Source: Planctomycetota bacterium (lineage in GTDB: Bacteria; Planctomycetota; Phycisphaerae; UBA1845; CAIVHJ01). Taken from it: a stretch of 11,114 nucleotides of DNA. The notes under the pieces are model-generated. The model was given only the letters and a program-made list of their open reading frames with translations, did not search any database and was not told the DNA's origin. The stretch is from contig JACZTW010000111.1 of assembly GCA_022573485.1 (NCBI GenBank), positions 1-11,114 on the forward strand, read 5' to 3'. Below are positions 5,866 to 11,114 of this stretch, piece by piece. Each line of letters begins with the position of its first letter. The first letter of the stretch is position 1. The translations under genes and the position numbers were made by a program.

Positions 5866-6219
5866 GTGGAAACTCCGACCGACATCAAGGCTCGGACCTC
5901 AGACCGCACATTGCGCGTGACTTGGCAGGCCGGCCACGATTCGACCTATGCGTTCAAGTATCTGCGCTGCCACTGTGGTTGTGCGAATTGTGTTGACGAG
6001 CGCACCGGCATTCGCACGCTGAAGCCAGACGATGTGTCGGAAGCCATTTCAATCGAAGAAATGTCGCTGGTCGGCAATTACGCTGTGCAGTTTCGCTGGT
6101 CCGACAGCCACACCACCGGGATTTACTCGTGGGACTACCTGCTACGCCTCTGCCCCTGCGATAAATGCGGCGGCCCCAAGCCGTTCGACCACAGGCTCTC
6201 GCCGTTGGGGACGAAATAA
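5866..6219 (+). CDS. DUF971 (GBBH-like N-terminal domain) protein, Cys-rich
   Basis: 117 residues, a single DUF971 domain, the fold also found as the N-terminal metal-binding domain of gamma-butyrobetaine hydroxylase. Signatures are FKYLRCHCGCANCVDERTG (30-48), the strand pair SLVGNYAVQFRWSDSHTTGIYSWDYLLRLC (67-96) and CPCDKC (96-101). Seven Cys residues (35, 37, 39, 42, 96, 98, 101) form two clusters, more than the usual few ligands, so binding of zinc or an Fe-S cluster is plausible. DUF971 genes or domains often accompany Mrp/ApbC-type Fe-S carriers, which fits the YggX-like neighbour 13 nt upstream. The start is a GTG at 5866 with only a weak G-rich site before it; no other start fits before the conserved region. 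The next gene converges 33 bp downstream. Confidence 0.9.
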   Translation: METPTDIKARTSDRTLRVTWQAGHDSTYAFKYLRCHCGCANCVDERTGIRTLKPDDVSEAISIEEMSLVGNYAVQFRWSDSHTTGIYSWDYLLRLCPCDKCGGPKPFDHRLSPLGTK

Positions 6220-6252
6220 GCGACGGATCATACCGACTCCTTGGCTGCCCAA

Positions 6253-7149
6253 TCAGGCACGCAGCATCTGGGCGACCGTGGACTCCAGTAACGTCGGTCC
6301 GCCGAAATCCATGCCCAGTTTGCGAATCTTTGACGTGTCGATCTGATGTTTCGGGCCGGTATTGGTTCGGGCGATCGTTACATCCTGGCCTGACAGCTTG
6401 GCGGTGATGCCGGCCACTTCCTCTTGCGAAATGTAGCGGTCGTAGCAGTTGTATGCTTGCCCGGCGACGCCGTCGGCCTTCAGCAGGATGCTCACTGCCT
6501 TGGCGACATCGGCGGCGTGAACTTCCTTGCCGCCCTGCGGCGTGACGCGATCCGTCTTGCCCTCCGCGACGCTCTTGACCAGATCGTACCACTTGCTGTT
6601 GGCCGGCGCGTGGTGCAGGCCGTAAACGCCTGTCGGGCGCAGGGCGCAAATGTCAAAATCGTAGCGGTAGCCGTAGCTGTAGACGAATTCTTCGACGGCG
6701 GCTTTGTAGGCGCCGTAGTGGCTCCGGGGCCACATGGGATGGGCTTCGTCGAGCTTGCGGTCTTCGAGGATGATTTCGTGAACGGCACAAGTGGAGATGA
6801 ACACGAAGCGCGGCACGTCCGCTTCGTGGGCCTGTGCGATCAGTCGCAGTGAACCTACGATGTTGCGATCCGCGAAGGCCACGATATCGCCTTCGGCGCC
6901 TTGAAAGCCCTCGCCCGGTCGCCACAGAGCGGCGTGGACAACTGCATTGCAACCCTGCACCAGCGCGGCGGCTGACTCCGTGTTCGCCAGATCACCTTCG
7001 ATCCATTCGATTCCGTCGGAGAGGTCATCGAGCGTGCGGCGAACGCTCTCCGGGCGGTACCAGCATCGGCACGAATGGCCCTGCTCGATCAAGTGGCGGA
7101 CGATGTAATGCCCGATGAAGCCGGTGGCGCCGGTGACTGCGACTTTCAT
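6253..7149 (-). CDS. NAD(P)-dependent epimerase/dehydratase (extended SDR)
   Basis: 298 residues, cytoplasmic, an extended short-chain dehydrogenase/reductase. The N-terminal Rossmann fold has GATGFIG (7-13). VVHAA follows strand 4 (70-74), the catalytic Ser/Thr lies in FISTCAVH (117-124), and YGAYK (145-149) is the YxxxK pair. LRPTGVYG (170-177) and a substrate-domain segment VHAADVAKAVSILL (210-223) complete the pattern. Members act on nucleotide sugars, dihydroflavonols or other carbonyl compounds. The substrate cannot be read from the sequence, and there is no sugar-pathway neighbour except the distant acyltransferase. ATG 7149 begins right at the first beta strand (MKVAVTG); the upstream GAGATG is a poor ribosome site. 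It appears monocistronic, converging on the DUF971 gene. Confidence 0.9.
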   Translation of the reverse strand: MKVAVTGATGFIGHYIVRHLIEQGHSCRCWYRPESVRRTLDDLSDGIEWIEGDLANTESAAALVQGCNAVVHAALWRPGEGFQGAEGDIVAFADRNIVGSLRLIAQAHEADVPRFVFISTCAVHEIILEDRKLDEAHPMWPRSHYGAYKAAVEEFVYSYGYRYDFDICALRPTGVYGLHHAPANSKWYDLVKSVAEGKTDRVTPQGGKEVHAADVAKAVSILLKADGVAGQAYNCYDRYISQEEVAGITAKLSGQDVTIARTNTGPKHQIDTSKIRKLGMDFGGPTLLESTVAQMLRA

Positions 7150-7194
7150 TGTGTCATCTCTGTTTCTCGATTATGCCGAGTAGCGCAGATGGTA

Positions 7195-7211
7195 CGGGCA
7201 GGCTGTGCCCG
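7195..7211. repeat. Small hairpin related to the 10332 inverted repeat
   Basis: CGGGCA (7195-7200) pairs with TGCCCG (7206-7211) around GGCTG. The string GGCTGTGCCC is shared with the right arm of the inverted repeat at 10332-10382. It lies 3' of the small exported-protein gene (7251-7439) and could help end its transcript, but there is no T-run. Confidence 0.4.
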
Positions 7212-7250
7212 GCTGCCGTGGCTTGATCGCAGAAGTGCTCCCGCCTGCCG

Positions 7251-7439
7251 CTACGCCGGGACGTTGAAGGCCGCGTCGATCCAAGTGGTCAGCGCAATTG
7301 CGAATAAGTCAGACAGAAAATCCTGCGTGCTGTTGGCGGCGGCCAGTTGGAGGTCGTCACTGTTCAGGGCACAGCCCTGGTACAGCATAGAGCCCGTTAT
7401 CAGGGCATACCCAAGTCGCCGGAATGTCTTGCGAAACAT
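7251..7439 (-). CDS. Tiny predicted lipoprotein/secreted protein
   Basis: 62 residues. The N-terminus is basic (MFRKTFRR), followed by a hydrophobic stretch (YALITGSMLY) and QGC at 21-23, a plausible though imperfect lipobox (Tyr at -3). The mature part (24-62) is short, with a hydrophobic C-terminal half (LSDLFAIALTTWIDAAFNVPA) that could form an amphipathic helix. The start is well supported: GGAG with 8 nt spacing upstream of ATG 7439, and a candidate promoter ~50 bp further up. No family is recognised. It faces away from the second tiny exported-protein gene at 7844 across a 400-bp gap holding a family A repeat pair. Confidence 0.68.
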   Translation of the reverse strand: MFRKTFRRLGYALITGSMLYQGCALNSDDLQLAAANSTQDFLSDLFAIALTTWIDAAFNVPA

Positions 7440-7490
7440 GTGGATCTCTCCGTGGTTTCGTGCCGTGGTCTACCTCTTGCCTACTGTTAT

Positions 7491-7519
7491 AGGGTAGGAG
7501 AATACGGCTGCGGGGTCAA
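7491..7519 (-). promoter_or_regulatory. Candidate sigma70-type promoter for the tiny lipoprotein gene
   Basis: Minus strand: TTGACC (7514-7519), 17-nt spacer, TACCCT (7491-7496), with a TATAAC just downstream as an alternative -10. It sits ~50 bp before ATG 7439. Confidence 0.35.
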
Positions 7520-7592
7520 TTCTTCTTCCGTCAGCCCCGCTCCGTGGCAGGCGTTACCCGGACGTTCCAGCCATCAAGCAGGTGGGCGGTTT

Positions 7593-7667
7593 GAGCCGGG
7601 CCCTTCAGGGTCCGGACCATTCGCAGGTTACCGCGACCGCGGTCCGTGGCCTGAAGGCCACGGCTCA
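7593..7667. repeat. Family A inverted hairpin pair, copy 2 (REPIN-like)
   Basis: Arm A4 (7593-7618, plus) and arm A5 (7641-7667, minus) are separated by 22 nt. The 26-bp core of A5 is identical, as reverse complement, to arm A1. A4 is identical, as reverse complement, to arm A7. Read on the minus strand, the spacer ends ACCTGCGAAT before the second arm, matching the copy 1 spacer end, so this element is inserted in the opposite orientation. The rest of the 7440-7843 gap holds a small hairpin at 7694-7710 (GGCCAC/GTGGCC) and no gene. Confidence 0.85.
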
Positions 7668-7843
7668 GTGCCGAGGCGCCAACGACATGCCATGGCCACT
7701 GCCGGTGGCCTGCACGAATCTCTCCATTTTCTTGCCCTGAAAAACTGCTACGACCGCGCCAGCCGTTCCAGCTTAACCCCGATAGTCGTTGGCCGGATTT
7801 CGAGAATCGTACGTTTGAATCGTTACCTGTCGGAGGGAAACCA

Positions 7844-8035
7844 GTGGTCGTGCAGCGACTCTTAAAACTGGTAGCCGGCGTTGCGTTGGGTTCATGTCTC
7901 TTCGCTTTTAACGCCGCAAGTTGCTCGATGCTCGGCGACGAGTCCTGCGTGGGCTCGGACGCCGATTGCAGCAACCAAATGCTGAATCTCGGAGCCGAGA
8001 CGCAAATTCCGCTCAAGACGGTGGCCATCTCCTAA
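7844..8035 (+). CDS. Tiny Cys-rich predicted exported protein
   Basis: 63 residues from GTG 7844, supported by GGAGG at 7832-7836 with 7 nt spacing. The signal-like N-terminus (VVQRLLKLVAGVALGSCLFAFNAASC) has a basic start and a ~20-residue hydrophobic core. The cleavage site is after ~A25, or it may be a lipoprotein modified at C27. The mature part is ~37 residues with C27, C35 and C42 in an acidic segment (GDESCVGSDADCSNQ), then MLNLGAETQIPLKTVAIS. The Asp/Cys pattern could bind a metal or form disulfides, but no family is recognised. It is isolated: a 500-bp repeat-rich gap follows. Confidence 0.65.
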   Translation: MVVQRLLKLVAGVALGSCLFAFNAASCSMLGDESCVGSDADCSNQMLNLGAETQIPLKTVAIS

Positions 8036-8196
8036 GAGGCCCCCGACCCCACTTGACGCGCTTGGCACAGAGGCCATCAGCCCCACGCTTGACGTGCATC
8101 CCCGTTGAACCGCTTGAGTCCGTGCTTTGACCAAGTTGTTGCAAAACGACTCGGACACGCCTCCGATGCTTGCCGTATCTATCTGTGTGAGAATGG

Positions 8197-8278
8197 CAGC
8201 CCCATCGGGGCGGTAGATGGTAGCCCATGGCGTAAGCCATGGCCCTGCGCACGCCAGCCCCGGCAGGGGCGACAGAAA
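8197..8278 (+). repeat. Family D three-hairpin module, copy 1
   Basis: Three hairpins in order: H1 GCCCC/GGGGC around ATC (8199-8211); H2 CCATGGC/GCCATGG around GTAA (8225-8242); H3 GCCCC/GGGGC around GGCA (8257-8270). A second copy in opposite orientation lies 87 bp downstream. The preceding stretch 8036-8196 shows no gene or repeat. Confidence 0.75.
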
Positions 8279-8365
8279 TGCGGCGACCCATCCGGCGACA
8301 CCCGCGCTGGCGCGCCCGTGGTCCCGATCATGCGATGACGCACGCGTCGAGTCCGCCGATCGATC

Positions 8366-8455
8366 TTTCGCCCCTGCCGGGGCTGGGGCATTTCATCGAC
8401 GTCGTCTCCCCCGGGCTTGCGCCCGGGGCTATCGTCTTTCGTCCCTCCGGGACTG
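8366..8455 (-). repeat. Family D three-hairpin module, copy 2 (inverted)
   Basis: On the minus strand the order is again H1 GTCCC/GGGAC around GGA (8441-8453), H2 CCCCGGGC/GCCCGGGG around GCAA (8409-8428), H3 GCCCC/GGGGC around GGCA (8370-8383). The 19 bp at 8368-8386 are the exact reverse complement of 8254-8272 in copy 1. It is upstream of the DUF885 gene; no clear promoter was found between it and that gene. Confidence 0.75.
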
Positions 8456-8536
8456 CTTTTGCCGGATCGGTCGTTGTGGGCTAAGCTGTGAGCGCGACTC
8501 ACATGGAAACCCAGATCGTGCTTGCGGAGGACAATG

Positions 8537-10321
8537 ATGCGTTGCATTTCAGTTGTAGTCATCACAGGAGCGCTGGTCTTCTCATGTGCGGCGGCCGGTC
8601 AGCCGCAGGTCAGTCAGACGCAGGTTGGTCAAGCTCAGGATGGTCAAGCTGTCGTCAGGCAAGAGGCGGACGATTCGGCGCAGCGATTCCGAGTGCTGCG
8701 CCGCGATTACATCCGGCGGAACTGGGACAGCCATCCCATCAAAGCTGCGACGGCGGGCCTGCACCAGTATGACGGAATGTCGCCGGACTTCAGCATGGCG
8801 GGCATCGAGGCGTGGCTGACTTACAACAAGGAAGTGCTCCTCAGGCTGCGCGAGATCGACCCCAACCGGCTGGCGGCTGAGGATCAACTCGACCGCGACA
8901 TCCTGATCTATGCCTGCGGCAACGTGATCTTCGAGCTTGAAGACCTCGCCGCCCACCGCACCAATCCCAGCTTCTACAACACCATCAGCGACGGCCTGCT
9001 CAGCTACATCAGTCGCGACTACGCGCCGCTGGCTGTTCGTATGAGCCGGGCAGTGCAACTTCTCGGGGGCGTGCCGCGGGCGTTCGAGCAGGCCAAAGCC
9101 AACTTGAACGGCGTGATCCCGCAGGCCTACGTCAATACTGCCGTCGAGAACATCGAGGGGTCGATCAAATTCTTCCAGAAAGACATCATCGCAGCGTTCG
9201 CCGAAGTCAAGAACGAGAAGCTCCAGGCGAATCTGCGGAAGTCCGCCAACGCAGCGGCCCAGGCTACTTCGCGGTTCGTCGAGCACTTGAAATCGGACAA
9301 GCTGCCCAAAGCTGACGGCAACTTCGCACTCGGCCGCGAAAAGTATCGCCGCATGATGAAGCTCACCGAGGGCGTTGATTTGACTGCGGAGCAGTTGCTG
9401 GCCGTCGCCGAGCAGGACTTGCAGCGCAACCTGGCCCGCGTGCGGGCCATCGCCGACAGCCACTTCGACGGGATCAGCGCCGCAGACTTGATGGCCCGCA
9501 TGTCATCCAACATGTACACCGCCGAAGAATTGATCCCGAATATCCGCGCGGAACTCGGGACGATTCGTCAGTTTCTCGTCGATCAGCGTATCGTGACCCT
9601 GCCCTCGCCGCTGGAGCCGCTGGTGGCGGAGACGCCGCCGTTCATGCGTTGGGGCTTCGCATTCCTGAGTGCGCCCGGCGGATTCGAGGCCCTCGCCGAC
9701 CAAGCCTACTACTACGTCACGCCCATCGAGCCGCACTGGACGGCACAGGAGCAGCGCGAGTGGCTCGAAGTGTTCAACAAGTACGTCGCCACCAACACCT
9801 CAGTGCATGAAGCCTACCCGGGCCACTTCGTGGAATACCTGCACACCCGCAATGCACCCAGCGACGTGCAGAAGATCTTCCGCAGCTACGCCGCCGAGGA
9901 AGGCTGGGCCCACTACTGCGAAGAAATGATGATCGAGCAAGGCTGGGGCAGCCACGATCCAATGTATGAAGTCGGCATGTTGCAGGACGCACTGCTCCGC
10001 AATTGCCGGTTCGTATGCTCGGTCAAGATGCACTGCTCCGGCATGTCGCTGGAAGAAGCCACGCAGTTCTTCATGGCCAACACGTTCTACGGCAGGAAAC
10101 CGGCGGCAATGGAAGCCGTGCGCGGCACTTTCGATCCGGGCTACTTGAAGTACACGGTGGGCAAGCTGCAGATCATGAAGCTGCGGGAAGACTATCGAAA
10201 GAAACTAGGCAGGAGCTTCACGTTGCAGAAGTTCCACGACGAATTGCTCTCGCACGGCATGCCGCCGCTGGACGTGACCCGCCGGCGCCTCCTAGGCCCC
10301 GACGCCGGACCCAGTTTGTAA
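8537..10321 (+). CDS. Exported DUF885-family metallopeptidase-like protein
   Basis: 594 residues. N-terminal signal (MRCISVVVITGALVFSC then AAAG) with a possible lipobox at C17, so it is secreted or envelope-attached. Residues 22-45 are a Gln/Val-rich low-complexity linker. The DUF885 domain follows from ~50 to the end: DRDIL near 119, FALGREKYRRMMK in the middle, then the signature HEAYPGHF (H424, E425, H430), an HExxxGH variant of the zinc-peptidase motif, and EEGWAHYCEEMM (454-465), whose Glu is the likely third ligand. DUF885 proteins are distant relatives of M3/M32-type peptidases; substrates are mostly unknown. All key residues are present. Of adjacent ATGs at 8534 and 8537, the second is preferred because GGAGG (8526-8530) is 6 nt upstream of it. 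The gene stands alone between repeat clusters. Confidence 0.92.
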   Translation: MRCISVVVITGALVFSCAAAGQPQVSQTQVGQAQDGQAVVRQEADDSAQRFRVLRRDYIRRNWDSHPIKAATAGLHQYDGMSPDFSMAGIEAWLTYNKEVLLRLREIDPNRLAAEDQLDRDILIYACGNVIFELEDLAAHRTNPSFYNTISDGLLSYISRDYAPLAVRMSRAVQLLGGVPRAFEQAKANLNGVIPQAYVNTAVENIEGSIKFFQKDIIAAFAEVKNEKLQANLRKSANAAAQATSRFVEHLKSDKLPKADGNFALGREKYRRMMKLTEGVDLTAEQLLAVAEQDLQRNLARVRAIADSHFDGISAADLMARMSSNMYTAEELIPNIRAELGTIRQFLVDQRIVTLPSPLEPLVAETPPFMRWGFAFLSAPGGFEALADQAYYYVTPIEPHWTAQEQREWLEVFNKYVATNTSVHEAYPGHFVEYLHTRNAPSDVQKIFRSYAAEEGWAHYCEEMMIEQGWGSHDPMYEVGMLQDALLRNCRFVCSVKMHCSGMSLEEATQFFMANTFYGRKPAAMEAVRGTFDPGYLKYTVGKLQIMKLREDYRKKLGRSFTLQKFHDELLSHGMPPLDVTRRRLLGPDAGPSL

Positions 10322-10331
10322 AGGGGTGATA

Positions 10332-10382
10332 GTAGGGTGGGCACCGCCCACCAATTCGTCTGGTGGGCTGTGCCCACCCTAC
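10332..10382. repeat. 22-bp near-perfect inverted repeat after the DUF885 gene
   Basis: Arms 10332-10353 and 10361-10382 (GTAGGGTGGGCA... and ...TGCCCACCCTAC) match over 22 bp with one mismatch, around a 7-nt loop (ATTCGTC). It begins 10 bp after the DUF885 stop and could act as a transcript end or 3' stabiliser, but no T-run follows. It looks like a dispersed repeat rather than an intrinsic terminator. Confidence 0.8.
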
Positions 10383-10389
10383 CGCTTTT

Positions 10390-10503
10390 GAGCCGTGGCC
10401 TTCAGGCTACGGACCGTTTGCGGCGGGTCGCCGGCGCCCCGCGATGGTCCGGACCCTGAAGGGCCCGGCTCAAAGATGGTCCGGACCCTAAAGGGCCCAG
10501 CTC
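10390..10503. repeat. Family A cluster, copy 3: inverted pair plus a third arm
   Basis: A6 (10390-10415, plus), 30-nt spacer, A7 (10446-10471, minus), then an extra minus-oriented arm A8 (10478-10503), 6 nt after A7 and differing from it at two positions. The spacer ends CCCCGCGAT before A7, like the other copies. A8 reaches into the pilT stop codon: the TGA (10502-10504, minus) is formed at the repeat edge. Confidence 0.85.
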
Positions 10504-11114
10504 AGAAGGTGAGGTGTGAGTTGGTTGCGAAGCGTTCGGCCGTCTTGCGATCGATCCGCTCGGCCTGCAGGAGCAGCCGCAGCGAGTCATCGAGTGTGAT
10601 CATGCCGTCCGCCTTGCCGGTCATGATGCAGTTGTCGATGGATTCGATCTTGCCCTGCCGAATGGCGACGCTTACGGGCATGTTGTTGAACAGCACTTCG
10701 ATGGCCAGCTCGCGTTTGGCATCGGGCGTCACGGACGGCAGCAGATGTTGGCTGACGACCGCCCGCAGGCTCATGGCCAGTTGCGAGCGCACGTCATTCT
10801 GCACGTTCTGCGGGAAGAGGTCGGCGAAGCGTGTGATGGCGCCCTTGGCATCGCGCGTGTGCATGGTCGAGAACACGAGATGGCCTGTCTCCGCGGCCGA
10901 CAGCGCCATCTGCGCCGTGTCACGATCGCGGATTTCGCCGACGAGTATGACGTCCGGGTCCTGCCGCAGGCCGTGCTTCAGGCCGGCGCTGAAGGACGGC
11001 ACGTCCAGGCCGACTTCACGCTGCGTCACGATCGAGCCGGGGCACTTGGGGAACTGGTATTCGACGGGTTCCTCGATCGTGATGATGCGGCAATTGCCTT
11101 CGCGATTGAGCAGG
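10502..11114 (-). CDS. pilT: PilT-type twitching/retraction ATPase, C-terminal part (5' end beyond window)
   Basis: 203 residues visible; the frame is open to the right edge (first full codon ends at 11113), so the N-terminal domain and Walker A lie outside. It powers disassembly of type IV pilus fibres at the inner membrane as a hexameric ATPase. Visible motifs in order: RIITIEEPVEY (Asp box, ~9-19), SIVTQREVGLD (27-37), Walker B DVILVGEIRD (54-63), the His box AAETGHLVFSTMHT (73-86), and the C-terminal region with AIRQGKIESIDNCIMTG, DGMITLDDSL and a last helix LLLQAERIDRKTAERF, as in PilT rather than PilB. All motifs in the visible part look intact. The 3' end abuts family A arm A8, which supplies the stop codon. 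No other pilus gene is in the window. Confidence 0.93.
   Translation of the reverse strand, partial: LLNREGNCRIITIEEPVEYQFPKCPGSIVTQREVGLDVPSFSAGLKHGLRQDPDVILVGEIRDRDTAQMALSAAETGHLVFSTMHTRDAKGAITRFADLFPQNVQNDVRSQLAMSLRAVVSQHLLPSVTPDAKRELAIEVLFNNMPVSVAIRQGKIESIDNCIMTGKADGMITLDDSLRLLLQAERIDRKTAERFATNSHLTF

Noticed and set aside
7531..8028. Minus-strand open frame of 165 codons in the repeat-rich gap
   Set aside because: Its middle is a translation of family A arms, and its far end runs antisense through the signal-peptide gene at 7844, which has a much better ribosome site. No domain is seen.
8197..8455. CRISPR array
   Set aside because: The repeated units are self-complementary, of unequal length, in opposite orientations and not regularly spaced; no cas gene is present.
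8582..9463. Long minus-strand open frame antisense to the DUF885 gene
   Set aside because: It mirrors codon bias of the DUF885 gene, whose signal peptide, motifs and length fit a known family; the antisense product has no recognisable motif.
10332..10382. Rho-independent terminator for the DUF885 gene
   Set aside because: The stem is excellent and well placed, but no T-run follows and the element resembles a dispersed repeat, so it is listed as a repeat.

Overview
The window is GC-rich, bacterial and gene-dense. It looks like chromosome from a Planctomycetota-type organism. That is an inference from small exported proteins with strong Shine-Dalgarno sites, a TPR-YggX fusion, and intergenic gaps packed with short hairpin repeats. 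No rRNA, ribosomal protein or other taxonomic marker is present, so the assignment is soft.

Layout. 1-451 is the 3' end of a plus-strand gene resembling the C-terminal part of an endonuclease/exonuclease/phosphatase (EEP) domain. A repeat-filled gap is followed by a NeuD/PglD-type acyltransferase (667-1356). A four-gene minus-strand block (4257 down to 1387) encodes two unrecognised cytoplasmic proteins, a TPM-domain membrane protein and a LemA protein with a predicted N-terminal zinc ribbon. The last three are close or overlapping, and a TTGACA-type promoter lies upstream of the first. Next come a degenerate receiver-domain protein (minus, 5119-4751) and a divergent plus-strand pair: a TPR protein ending in a YggX-like Fe(II)-trafficking domain, and a Cys-rich DUF971 protein. 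The pair suggests an iron or Fe-S handling operon. An extended SDR/epimerase (minus) follows, then two tiny exported proteins facing away from each other (7251-7439 minus, 7844-8035 plus), a large exported DUF885 metallopeptidase-like protein (8537-10321), and the C-terminal two thirds of a PilT ATPase (minus, cut by the window end).

The least ordinary content is intergenic. Two hairpin families are each arranged as inverted pairs. Family A has eight arms: three REPIN-like inverted pairs (487-575, 7593-7667, 10390-10471), one extra arm (10478-10503) and one diverged single arm near the TPM start (2904-2930). Each pair joins two different arm subtypes around a spacer with a shared end. Family D is a three-hairpin module present twice in opposite orientation (8197-8278 and 8366-8455); its middle hairpin has a GNRA-type loop in both copies. 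A near-perfect 22-bp inverted repeat (10332-10382) and a run of five heptamers across the acyltransferase stop codon (1345-1379) complete the set. I see no phage, IS transposase, CRISPR array, tRNA or obvious defence system.
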